DNA of 64,000 nt, taken from assembly GCA_003222975.1 (NCBI GenBank), contig QHXN01000019.1:1-64000 (forward strand). The letters are read 5' to 3'. Each line of letters opens with the position of its first letter. The stretch's first letter is position 1. The notes under the pieces are model-generated. The model ran no database searches, was not told the origin of the DNA, and worked only from the letters and a program-made list of their open reading frames with translations. Position numbers and translations under genes: made by a program. This document shows positions 36,866 to 44,664 of the stretch, piece by piece. The DNA is from Acidobacteriota bacterium (GTDB taxonomy: Bacteria; Acidobacteriota; Blastocatellia; Pyrinomonadales; Pyrinomonadaceae).

Positions 36866-37687
36866 TCACAGTTCCGACCAGACGAACGTGTGGCCGAAGG
36901 CGCGTCGGGCGCGCACGTGCTCGTCGCCGTAGATTCCGGCGAGCACGTCCTCGCGCAGAACCTCGGCGGGCGCGCCCGCGGCTGTGATCGCGCCGCGGCG
37001 CATGGCGAAGACCGAGTCGAAGGCCGGGTCTAAGAGCATCAGGTCGTGCGTGATGATGAGGGCCGTCATCCCTTGCTCGTCGCGCAGGCGGCGCAGGTGG
37101 CGTATGAGTCCGGCGCGGTGCTTGAGGTCGAGCGCCGCCGAAGGCTCGTCGAGCAGAAGGCACTCCGGCTCCTGTGCGAGCGCGCGGGCGAGCGCGACCA
37201 TCTGCCGCTCGCCTCCCGAAAGCTCCGTGACGGGCCGCGACTCAAGGTGCGCGGCGTCAACGGCCCGGAGCGCCGCGCGCGCCGCTTCGACATCGCGCGC
37301 CGACTCGAAGCGGAAGCGCGTCGTGTAAGGGCTGCGGCCCGTGAGCACGACTTCAAGCGCGGTGAAGGGGAAGACGGTCGAGACGGTCTGCGGCACGTAG
37401 GCGACGCGGCGCGCTCGCACGCGCGGCTCTATTGCCGCGAGCGGCACGCCGCCGAACAAGACCTCGCCGTCCGCGGGCTTCAGCAGCCCCGCGAGCAGGC
37501 GGACGAGCGTTGACTTGCCCGACCCGTTCGCGCCGACGAGCGCCGCCAGACGCCCCCGCCCGACCGCGAGCGACGCCCCGCGCACCACCTCCGGCCCGCC
37601 CTCCGCGTAGGCGAAGCTCACGCCGCGCGCCTCGACGAGCGCACCGTCGCTGCCGCCACTCTTCACGTCTTCCATCGCGACATCCAA
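36866..37687 (-). CDS. btuD: Vitamin B12 ABC transporter ATPase
   Basis: A 273-residue ATPase of the BtuD/FecE group. Walker A is GANGSGKST at residues 52-60, the signature is LSGGERQ, and Walker B is CLLLDEPSAALD. The Q-loop (YVPQTV) and switch histidine (IITHD) are present. Start taken at 37687 with an alternative ATG four codons inside. It lies between the binding-protein gene and the permease, with which it forms the uptake complex. Confidence 0.9.
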   Translation of the reverse strand: MDVAMEDVKSGGSDGALVEARGVSFAYAEGGPEVVRGASLAVGRGRLAALVGANGSGKSTLVRLLAGLLKPADGEVLFGGVPLAAIEPRVRARRVAYVPQTVSTVFPFTALEVVLTGRSPYTTRFRFESARDVEAARAALRAVDAAHLESRPVTELSGGERQMVALARALAQEPECLLLDEPSAALDLKHRAGLIRHLRRLRDEQGMTALIITHDLMLLDPAFDSVFAMRRGAITAAGAPAEVLREDVLAGIYGDEHVRARRAFGHTFVWSEL

Positions 37688-37705
37688 GACACGCCCGCGC
37701 CTTCG

Positions 37706-37737
37706 TCATTCATCATTCCGCATTCATCATTCATCAC
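37706..37737. repeat. Single arm of the AATGATG heptamer family
   Basis: CATTCAT, CATTCCG, CATTCAT, CATTCAT words match the right arm of the element at 12131-12160, including the CATTCCG marker, but no complementary arm is found nearby. It covers the gap between btuF (stop at 37734-37736) and btuD (start 37687). Confidence 0.75.
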
Positions 37738-38681
37738 TTCTTCCCGAACGCCTCCGGGTGAATCAGCTCGGCGAACTTGCGCGCGGTGTCGCCGACGAAC
37801 TGCGAAGGGTGCAGAACCGTCTCGTCGCGGACGGGATAGACGCGCCCGTCGCGCACGGCGCGCAATGTGGGCAGTTCCTTCCAGACGGCCAGCGTGTCCT
37901 CGTCAAACGTCCCGCCCTCCTTGTGCATCATCAGGTCGAGGATCACTTCGGGGTCGAGCGAGACGACGGCCTCCTTCTGGAGTTTCCCCCAGCCCCCTTG
38001 GGCGGGCGGCGAGACGGGGTCGCCCCCCGCGGCCTCGATGAGCTGCGCGATGAAGCTGCCCCCGGCGGCGGTGTAGATGTCGCGCAGCGTGCCGGGCACG
38101 CGGTCAACGACGCAGAGCACGCGCCGCCGCGGCAGTTTTTCGGTCGCGAGCCTGACCGTCTCGACGCGCGCGCGCGTCTGCTCGGCGAGGTCGTGGGCCG
38201 CCGCCGTGTCGCCTGTGGCCGCGCCCGTCATCTCGATGGCCTTCAAAGCGTCTTCGAGCGTGCGGCCCGGCACGGCGAGCGTGCGCACGCCCATCGCCTC
38301 GACCTTGTCTCGGACGAACTGCGCCTGCGCGTCGGCGAAGACGACGAGGTCGGGGCGCAAGCCGGCGATCTGCTCCATATTCGGGTTGTTCCAGCCGCCG
38401 ACGCGCGGGAGCTTGTTGACCTCCGGCGGATACGTGCAGTAGTTCGACACGGCCACGACGCGGTCGAATGCGCCGAGGCCCGCCAGAATCTCCGTCGTGC
38501 TCGGCGACAGAGAGATGATGCGCGCCGGCTTGACCGCGCGCGGCGCGCTCGTGCCGCCGCTGCCCGCGCGTTTGCAGCCCCCGCCGAGCAGCAGCGCGAG
38601 CGACAGAAGGACGACACCGGCGGCGACGACTTTATTCGACAACCTTTTCAACGGACTTCTCCTCATCCCTCGCGGCGTCAT
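37734..38681 (-). CDS. btuF: Cobalamin-binding lipoprotein (BtuF-like)
   Basis: A 315-residue periplasmic substrate-binding protein with a lipoprotein signal (LKRLSNKVVAAG... then LLLGGGC). The type III binding-protein fold is marked by RIISLSPSTTEILAGLGAFDRVVAVSNYC (residues about 53-81), PNMEQIAGLRPDLVVF and the later LIEAAGGDPVSP. It delivers the corrinoid to BtuCD. The first ATG (38679-38681) overlaps the upstream DUF5522 gene by 50 nt; a second at 38664-38666 is possible. Neither has a strong ribosome site, which suggests translational coupling to DUF5522. Confidence 0.87.
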   Translation of the reverse strand: MTPRGMRRSPLKRLSNKVVAAGVVLLSLALLLGGGCKRAGSGGTSAPRAVKPARIISLSPSTTEILAGLGAFDRVVAVSNYCTYPPEVNKLPRVGGWNNPNMEQIAGLRPDLVVFADAQAQFVRDKVEAMGVRTLAVPGRTLEDALKAIEMTGAATGDTAAAHDLAEQTRARVETVRLATEKLPRRRVLCVVDRVPGTLRDIYTAAGGSFIAQLIEAAGGDPVSPPAQGGWGKLQKEAVVSLDPEVILDLMMHKEGGTFDEDTLAVWKELPTLRAVRDGRVYPVRDETVLHPSQFVGDTARKFAELIHPEAFGKK

Positions 38682-38919
38682 CAGCCGCGACGCGGTAAGG
38701 GCAGTGCCGACAGCCGCTCTCGCAGCAGTAGCCGCGCCGCAGATGGTAGCGCGCCGTGAACACGACGAACGCGCCCTCGCGGTAAAAATCTTCGCCCTCT
38801 TTCCAGGGAGGGGGAGACGCAGGGACGGGGAGACGGGGAGAAGTGTAGGCAGGACGCGCTTGCGCGTTCTCCTTCTCGCCCCGTCTCCCCGTCCCCCTGT
38901 CTCCCCGTCTCTCGTTCAT
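38632..38919 (-). CDS. DUF5522-like small cysteine-rich protein
   Basis: A short protein of up to 95 residues. The conserved part is EGAFVVFTARYHLRRGYCCESGCRHCPYRV-like, at residues about 47-76, with CC...C...C and H arranged as a metal-binding cluster; I associate this block with DUF5522. The only ATG in frame is at 38917-38919, so the first 40 residues would be coded by a palindrome arm and its loop. It lies between the B12 receptor and BtuF, overlapping btuF by 50 nt. This position suggests a role with corrinoid or metal handling, but that is inference only. Confidence 0.65.
   Translation of the reverse strand: MNERRGDRGTGRRGEKENAQARPAYTSPRLPVPASPPPWKEGEDFYREGAFVVFTARYHLRRGYCCESGCRHCPYRVAADDAARDEEKSVEKVVE
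38806..38911. repeat. Inverted repeat, GGGGAGAC family, overlapping DUF5522
   Basis: The arm 38806-38843 (ACGCAGGG, ACGGGGAG, ACGGGGAG, AAG) pairs with 38872-38911 with several mismatches; the loop holds a small CGCGCTTGCGCG hairpin. It lies between the receptor stop (38930) and the DUF5522 gene and codes for that gene's N-terminal residues. Confidence 0.82.
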
Positions 38920-38929
38920 CCTTCATCCC

Positions 38930-41383
38930 TCAGAAGTTGAGTGCCGCGCCCGCGCGCCCGTTGATGCCGGGCGTGCGGAAGCCGTTCTCGTAGTACTCCT
39001 GGTCGAACAGGTTCTCGACCTTGCCGAAGAAGCGAAGGCTGCGCGACTCGGAGAGCGGCAGCGTGTAGCTCGTCGTCACGTCGGCGCGGCGCTGACCGCC
39101 GAAGCGGTAGGCGCGGCTCTGGAAAGTCCGGTTGTCGAAGATCGGCGCAAGATAATTACTCGACGCCGTGAGGTTGAAGTTGACGGCGACGCGCTGACCG
39201 AAGCGCTCGGTGGCGACGAGCGTGAACTGATGTGTGGGGATGGCGAGCGAGCGCAGGATGTTTTCGATCTGGGGGCGGCGCTGGTCGCTGTTCGTGTAAG
39301 TGTAGGAGGCGAAGAGGTCGAGCGTGCGCGACGGCGCGAACGCGCCGCTCAGCTCCACGCCGCGCGCGAGTCCGCCGCCCGTGTTGAGGAAGCCGCCGAA
39401 GAGCCGACCGAACGGATCGTTCGGCGTGTCGCCGAAAGATACGACCTCTTGAAGTCTCGTGTAGAAGTAGGTCGCCGACAGGCGCGCGCGGCTCGCGCCG
39501 AGCGACTGGTCAACTCCGGCGTCGAAGGCGATTGAGCGTTCGGGCGCGAGGCGCGGGTCGCCGAGCGCGCTGAAGAAGCCGCCGAAGAAGGAGGTGCCGA
39601 AGCGCTCGAAGAGCGAAGGCTCGCGATAGCCGTTGCCGACGTGAGCGCGCAGCTTCGTGCCCGTCGAGCGGAAGAGGTAGGCGGCGGAGCCGTCGCCCGT
39701 GTAGGCATTGGGGGGCGAGACGAAATTGAGATTCGAGTAAGGCGTGCCGCCCCCAGGCGTAAAGCGCGGCGCGGCGAGCGCGAAGGTCTGCGCGCGGAAG
39801 GCCGCGGAGAGTTGCAGGCGGTCGGCGAGGAGGCGTAGCTGATCCTGCGCGAAGAAGGCGTGGCTGTGCTCGCTCACTTCGACCGTGGAGTTGCCGGCGG
39901 GCGTCACGTCGAGAGAGCGATTGCGGTAACTCTCCCGCTCGAACTCGTAGCCCGCGCTCAGGAAGTTGTGAGCGCCGAGTTGAAAGTCGGTGCGCGCGTC
40001 GAGCGTGTGGGTCGAGCCGTCGAAGTCGTCGCGCGTCGGCCCGCTCGGCCTGAAGGGAGAGTCGGCGGGGTCGCCGGGGACTGCCGGCCCGTCGCGGAAG
40101 GAGTTGCGCGTCACGAGGCCGTGGTAGGCGACCGAGTAGCCGAAGCGCTCCGAAGGGTGCTCGGCGAAGGTGACTGCGCCGGAGAAGAAGCGGCCCGCGC
40201 GCGAGTCGTCCGGGTCGTTGGCCGCGGGCAGGAACGTCGCGTCGCCGATGTTCAACTGACTCAGGCCGACGCCCGACTCGTAGCGCCTGACTTCGGCGCG
40301 TGGGACGGGACGCGCGGTGACGATGCCCGTCGCGGGCACGTTGCCGACGACCTGCGGCTCTGCGTTGAGCTGCGCGAACGAGTCGGAGGTGTAGAGCCTC
40401 GCGGACAGCGTCGCGGTCGGCGTGAGGCGCAGGAGGATGCGCCCCTGGCCGCTCGTGTTGCGCGTCGCGTCCTTAGAGTCAACGCCGCGCGTGACGTTGA
40501 GGTGCGAGACCGCCGCGCTGTAGATGACGCGGTCGGCCTCGCCCGCCGAGCCTGACACCTGCGCGCGCCCGCGCATGAGGCCGAGGCCGCCGCCCTCGGC
40601 GAAGAGTTGGCCGTGGAACGGGCCGCCGCCCTCGTCCGTGACGACGTTGACGACGCCGCCCACGGCGTTCGTGCCGTAGAGCGAAGAGCCGGAGCCGCGC
40701 AGGACTTCGACGCGGCCCGTGTCCGTCACGGCGAAGTCGGCGAGGAAGCCCGTCGCGTCGCCCTGCGCCGCCGCCGGGTCGCGGAAGCGCAGTCCGTCAA
40801 TGAGCAGGGACGTGTCCTGACTCCGCAAGCCGCGCGTCTTGATCGAGGTGAGCGCGCCGGGGCCGCCGAGCTGTTGCACGCGCAGGCCCGGCACGGTTCG
40901 CAGCGCACCGGCGATTGTCGCCTCGTCTCGGTCTTCGAGTTCGCGGCGACCGACGACCGTGACGGCCTTCGAGACCTCGTCAACGGTCTGCGGCGCGTCC
41001 GCCGCGGTGACGACGACCTCGGTCGAGACGCCCGCGACTTCGAGCCGCACGTCGAGCGTTGCCTGCCCGCCGCCGCGCGAGACTGTGACCTCGCGCGCGG
41101 CGCTGCTGGCGAACCCTTCGGCCTCGGCCTCGACGAGGTACGCGCCCGGCGCGAGCCGCTCGAAGCGGTACGCTCCGCCCTGGTCGGTCGTCGTCGAGAG
41201 GCGTAGCTGCGTGCGCCCGCGCGCGTACAGCGTCACGTTCGCCCGCGGAAGGGCCGCGCCCTGCGGGTCTGTGACGCGGCCCGACAGGGTCGCGCCGTGG
41301 TCTTGCGCGTGCGCGGTGGCGAAGCACGCGAGCGCGAGCGCGCACGCGTACAGGGTTGTGCGAATGAATGACTCTCTCCTCAT
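38930..41383 (-). CDS. btuB: TonB-dependent vitamin B12 receptor (BtuB-like)
   Basis: An 817-residue outer-membrane receptor. The ATG at 41381-41383 follows a GGAGGA site and starts a signal peptide (MRRESFIRTTLYACALALACFATAHAQ). A carboxypeptidase-regulatory-like domain (residues about 30-105, GRVTDPQGAALPRANVTLY) precedes the plug (VSKAVTVVGRRELED, TIAGALRTVPGLRVQQLGGPG, TSIKTRGL) and the beta barrel (C-terminal NLFDQEYYENGF...LNF). Placement under a cobalamin riboswitch and before btuFDC and the adenosyltransferase identifies the ligand as a corrinoid. Confidence 0.92.
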   Translation of the reverse strand: MRRESFIRTTLYACALALACFATAHAQDHGATLSGRVTDPQGAALPRANVTLYARGRTQLRLSTTTDQGGAYRFERLAPGAYLVEAEAEGFASSAAREVTVSRGGGQATLDVRLEVAGVSTEVVVTAADAPQTVDEVSKAVTVVGRRELEDRDEATIAGALRTVPGLRVQQLGGPGALTSIKTRGLRSQDTSLLIDGLRFRDPAAAQGDATGFLADFAVTDTGRVEVLRGSGSSLYGTNAVGGVVNVVTDEGGGPFHGQLFAEGGGLGLMRGRAQVSGSAGEADRVIYSAAVSHLNVTRGVDSKDATRNTSGQGRILLRLTPTATLSARLYTSDSFAQLNAEPQVVGNVPATGIVTARPVPRAEVRRYESGVGLSQLNIGDATFLPAANDPDDSRAGRFFSGAVTFAEHPSERFGYSVAYHGLVTRNSFRDGPAVPGDPADSPFRPSGPTRDDFDGSTHTLDARTDFQLGAHNFLSAGYEFERESYRNRSLDVTPAGNSTVEVSEHSHAFFAQDQLRLLADRLQLSAAFRAQTFALAAPRFTPGGGTPYSNLNFVSPPNAYTGDGSAAYLFRSTGTKLRAHVGNGYREPSLFERFGTSFFGGFFSALGDPRLAPERSIAFDAGVDQSLGASRARLSATYFYTRLQEVVSFGDTPNDPFGRLFGGFLNTGGGLARGVELSGAFAPSRTLDLFASYTYTNSDQRRPQIENILRSLAIPTHQFTLVATERFGQRVAVNFNLTASSNYLAPIFDNRTFQSRAYRFGGQRRADVTTSYTLPLSESRSLRFFGKVENLFDQEYYENGFRTPGINGRAGAALNF

Positions 41384-41500
41384 CTCGAAATCCTCCCGCG
41401 GCGGACGGGCGGCGACCCGGCGCGCGCGGGGAGAGGGAGCGGAAGGCAAAACCGAAGAAGGCGGAAAGCGTAAAGCTCGCCGCCCGCGGCACTCGAAACG

Positions 41501-41538
41501 AAAACGCCCTCGGTCTTCCGCGCGGAAGACCGAGGGCG
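41501..41538 (-). terminator. Riboswitch-associated intrinsic terminator upstream of btuB
   Basis: A perfect 34-nt palindrome at 41505-41538 (CGCCCTCGGTCTTCC, GCGC, and its complement) is followed on the minus strand by TTTT (41501-41504). It lies downstream of the cobalamin aptamer and about 120 nt before the btuB start, so it is the likely expression platform that stops transcription when cobalamin is bound. Confidence 0.85.
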
Positions 41539-41701
41539 TGTCGGATGAAAAGTGCCTGCCGGAGTCTCGCGCCTGCCTTGCGCGCGCCCGTCAAAAATTT
41601 CAAACGGCTTCCGCGCGCCCGCGTGCGTTAACTCCTCGACTCATGCCCGACGCCACTCGCCCTTTCCCGGAGCGTAAGCGGTCGCCTCCGTCAAAAACGC
41701 C

Positions 41702-41779
41702 GTGAACCGTGAACCGTAAACCGTGACAAGATAAAAACGGATTTCTCTTGTCACGGTTTACGGTTTACCGTTTACGGCT
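41702..41779. repeat. Inverted repeat, CCGTAAA heptamer family (copy 2)
   Basis: The arm 41702-41730 (GTGAACC, GTGAACC, GTAAACC, GTGACAAG) pairs with 41749-41779 over about 29 bp with a few mismatches. It is a near relative of 14294-14369 and shares the GACAAGATAAAA arm/loop junction. It begins at the 3' edge of the cobalamin aptamer (minus strand), between aptamer and terminator. Confidence 0.88.
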
Positions 41780-41782
41780 TTC

Positions 41783-41970
41783 GATGCAGGCAAGGTTTCC
41801 TGACTTCCGGCTCGGACGCGCCGCCCTCGTTTGCCTTCCCCATGTTCATGAGTGACCTCTCTAGTTGCAGAGAAGAAGGCGGCCCGAATCGCCGGTACAC
41901 AGTGGCGGGAACCGTGCGGGCTTTTCACCCGGCTTCCCTTTGAACCTGCGACGGTCGGCCCGCCTGCGTT
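41783..41970 (-). promoter_or_regulatory. Cobalamin riboswitch
   Basis: On the minus strand the core features appear in order: a P1 side GCAGGC (about 41961-41966), the GCCGGGTGAAAAGCCCGC stem-loop, CCGCCACTGT (about 41898-41908), a variable region, and the closing AGTCAGGAAACCTTGCCTGC block containing GCCTGC that pairs with P1 (near 41786-41791). This matches the cobalamin (AdoCbl-type) aptamer. It leads the B12 uptake operon; binding should reduce expression through the terminator at 41501-41538. Confidence 0.92.
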
Positions 41971-42153
41971 CAAGCAGCGGGCCGAATCAGCGATGAAAAC
42001 TTTAAATCCAAAGAGCGGACGCCCGGCTCGGAAAGTCTGCGGCGTGTTCGCCGCGTCCGAAGTTATTGGGCGTTGAGGTGAGACAAGCTATCACCGGCCT
42101 CGCGCGCGGTCAAGCCGCGGCGCTCCTGTGCCGGCGAAGCTCGACCAAAATTG

Positions 42154-42182
42154 TTGACTAACTTTCGTCGCTTCGTTGTATC
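42154..42182 (+). promoter_or_regulatory. Possible promoter of the secreted-protein gene
   Basis: TTGACT at 42154-42159 is followed after 17 nt by TGTATC (42177-42182), in an AT-rich patch 46 nt before the TTG start. The -10 match is weak, so this is a suggestion only. Confidence 0.35.
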
Positions 42183-42227
42183 TTAGGCGGCTCTAAAATG
42201 TAAACCGCAGGAAACAGGAGGTGCGCC

Positions 42228-43340
42228 TTGAGAAACAATGGAGAGTTCACTTCGGCTTTCATGCTTCTGTCGCTGGTGTTGGTCGCCCTGCTCCTCTCGC
42301 CCGGAAGCTCCGCCGCGAGTCAAGACCAACCGACAATCGCCAAAGACTCTGTCCAAGTCACCGCGTTTACGAATGGGGCTTATCACGGGAGCTACGACAC
42401 CTGGAGCTGGGTGCCCCAAATCACGTTCCGCGTCAACGGGCCAATCGCCAGCGGCAGCCAGCTCTACGTCGAGTTCACACAGCCCGGCAGCACCCCCTGG
42501 GTGAAGTTCGATTGCAAGACCGAGGAGACACAGCAGGGCCGCTGGTGGAAGACCGAGTGCGGAGGCCGAGACATTCCCGAAGATAAGAGCACGACCTACA
42601 CCGGCCCCGTCAGCTTCGCCATCAAAATGCGGAACGAGTTGGCGGGCGGCGACGCGACACTCTTCACCGGCAGGATGAAAGTCGGGAAGGTTCATTCCAA
42701 CGAGTCGGGGCCTAAAGCCGTTAACAAATTCGTCTATTACGTGGATCACGATTGGAACCTGCCCATAGGTTACGTCTTCCTGACCCCCGACGACACGAGG
42801 GGCATGAAATATCCAAGGCTCAACGTCGCGTTTTGGGTTCGCGGGGAGGCGGTGAATATGCAGCCCCACCTGTTTTATCAGGGTAAGGAAGTGGGCAAGA
42901 TGTTCTATCAGGGCGAAGAGATCGGCAAGGGCAGTTGCGAAGCAGAGGTGGAAAACGGAACCACGCATTTCGTTGACGACTCGGTTCCGCAAAAAGCAAA
43001 GTGGGCGCGCGTGATATGTAGCTTACCGAGCGTCCTGGGCTGGGACAAGACGGGGGAAGCGCCCGGCATGTTCGGGCCGCTATACGTGCTCAGTGCGAAT
43101 CCGGGCGATTACGAGTTCAAGCTGCTGTGGAATAATCATCTGGCGAGGTCTATCAAGTTCACGGCAGGGCCCGACGGAATTTCCGACAACGGCATCGCCG
43201 CCGCCAACAAGCTCGGCAGCAACCGCGTCATCGTTCCCGTTCAGATCATCGGAGACCAGGACGGCCAGTGGGACAGGGCGGCGTGGAAGACCGACGCGTT
43301 CTACGGCAACCCGCTGACGGGCTTCACGGCTTTGCAATAA
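42228..43340 (+). CDS. Secreted protein of unknown function
   Basis: A 370-residue exported protein. TTG at 42228 is the start, because an AGGAGGT site lies 5 nt upstream and a signal peptide follows (TSAFMLLSLVLVALLLSPGSSAAS). The mature part is beta-rich and opens with ITFRVNGPIASGSQLYVEF and W-V-K-FDCKTEE. A central block (YVDHDWNLPIGYVFLTPDD), a tandem LFYQGKEVGKMFYQGEEIGK and a C-terminal NPGDYEFKLLWNNHLARSIKF segment give no recognised domain. It is monocistronic and has its own hairpin terminator. Function unknown. Confidence 0.75.
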   Translation: MRNNGEFTSAFMLLSLVLVALLLSPGSSAASQDQPTIAKDSVQVTAFTNGAYHGSYDTWSWVPQITFRVNGPIASGSQLYVEFTQPGSTPWVKFDCKTEETQQGRWWKTECGGRDIPEDKSTTYTGPVSFAIKMRNELAGGDATLFTGRMKVGKVHSNESGPKAVNKFVYYVDHDWNLPIGYVFLTPDDTRGMKYPRLNVAFWVRGEAVNMQPHLFYQGKEVGKMFYQGEEIGKGSCEAEVENGTTHFVDDSVPQKAKWARVICSLPSVLGWDKTGEAPGMFGPLYVLSANPGDYEFKLLWNNHLARSIKFTAGPDGISDNGIAAANKLGSNRVIVPVQIIGDQDGQWDRAAWKTDAFYGNPLTGFTALQ

Positions 43341-43347
43341 ACCGGAG

Positions 43348-43382
43348 GGTAGCGTCTTAACTCGGAGAATTAAGACACTACC
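43348..43382 (+). terminator. Hairpin after the secreted-protein gene
   Basis: GGTAGCGTCTTAA at 43348-43360 pairs with TTAAGACACTACC at 43370-43382, one mismatch, 9-nt loop. No T-run follows, so it may act as a stability stem or weak terminator. Confidence 0.5.
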
Positions 43383-43485
43383 GAAAATCACTCGCGTCTT
43401 AAGCTTTTCAAACCAAGACACCATCCGCTGACGACCGCGCCCGAAGGCTCGCATAAAAATTCTGTGCGTGTGCCGGCAGCGCCGG

Positions 43486-44508
43486 TCACTTGTCCTTCTT
43501 TTCGGGCAGAGTCTTCCTAATCTTCTCTACTAACTCGCGCGTCGGCGAGGCGTACTCGCCCGCGGGGGCGAGGCGCAGGTACTCCTCGTACTCGGAGAGA
43601 GCGCGTGCAGGCTCGCCGACTTTGAGCAGGATGTTGCCGCCGAGCAGGTGAGCTTCGGCGAGGTCGGGCTTGAGTTGGAGGGTGCGGCCGATGTGCGGCG
43701 CGGCCTTCTTCACCTGGTCGGTGTCGAGATAGACGCGCCCCAACGCGAGGTGGCCCTGCCAGGACGCGTCGTCGAGCTTGAGCGCCGCGGCGAGCGACTC
43801 CTCGGCCTCGGCGTACTTCTTCAGGCGGCGTCGCGCCTCGCCGAGCGAGACGAGCGCGGCGACGGAGTGCGGGTCTGTCTCGACGGCGCGCGCGAGCACG
43901 GCCTCGGCGTCTTCCCAGCGCCGCGCCTTCATGTGCGCCGACGCGAGCAGGAGCTGCGCCTGGAAGAAGTCGGGGTAGATTTCGACGGCCCTGCGCAGGT
44001 GGCCGACTCCCTCTTCCGTCTTCCCCTTCGCCAGCGCCGCGCTCCCGCGCTCGAACTCCTTGCGCGCGTCATCCGGCACGCGCGCGTCCACAGCCGACGC
44101 GGGCGCAGGGGAGGCGGCGCACGCGGGCGAGGTCGTGTCGGGCGCGAGGTCAACGTCGAGGTAGGCGCGGAAGATGACGATCAGCTCGACCTGCCGCCGG
44201 TCGGTCTGGTAGCACGGGGCCGAGACGTTGACGACGTACTGGCCGCGCAGCAGGGAGGTGAAGTGGAAGCGACCGCGGCTGTCGGTCGCCATCTGGTCGA
44301 GCGTGCCGCCGCCGACCTTCTCCAGGACGACGCGCACGCCCGCGGCGGGCGACATGTTCCCGGCGAAGCGCACCTGTCCCGTGATGTCCACGGAACTGGT
44401 CGAGGGGTTGTAGGTGTCGCGGTCGCGCTCGCTGTTCTGCGCGCGGGCGAGGCGCGCGGGCGAGGCGAAGGCGAGGAAGACGAGCGCGAGAAAGATGTGC
44501 CGGGCCAT
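43486..44508 (-). CDS. Exported TPR protein with carboxypeptidase-regulatory-like domain
   Basis: A 340-residue protein. The ATG at 44506-44508 starts a signal peptide (ARHIFLALVFLAFASPARLARAQ). Residues about 38-115 form a carboxypeptidase-regulatory-like beta domain (VDITGQVRFAGNMSPAAGVRVVLEKVGG, FHFTSLLRGQYVVNVSAP). Residues about 145-325 form TPRs (ERGSAALAKGKTEEGVGHLRRAVE, LLASAHMKARRWEDAEAV, HLLGGNILLKVGEPARAL). It is about 155 nt downstream of a TonB receptor with the same strand, which may be functional context. Specific role unknown. Confidence 0.8.
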   Translation of the reverse strand: MARHIFLALVFLAFASPARLARAQNSERDRDTYNPSTSSVDITGQVRFAGNMSPAAGVRVVLEKVGGGTLDQMATDSRGRFHFTSLLRGQYVVNVSAPCYQTDRRQVELIVIFRAYLDVDLAPDTTSPACAASPAPASAVDARVPDDARKEFERGSAALAKGKTEEGVGHLRRAVEIYPDFFQAQLLLASAHMKARRWEDAEAVLARAVETDPHSVAALVSLGEARRRLKKYAEAEESLAAALKLDDASWQGHLALGRVYLDTDQVKKAAPHIGRTLQLKPDLAEAHLLGGNILLKVGEPARALSEYEEYLRLAPAGEYASPTRELVEKIRKTLPEKKDK

Positions 44509-44664
44509 GCTGAGTCTGCCCTCCCCTCTAATGACTGTGCGCGGCTGCGGGGCTGACGGCAATAGTCGTCCCCGGCGGTCGGAAAGGCAAGGAGGGAGGG
44601 CCAAGCCCTCCCTCCTCGGCAAGCGGACTCGCGCCGCGGCGAGTCTCGGTTCTTGAGTCGCGGG

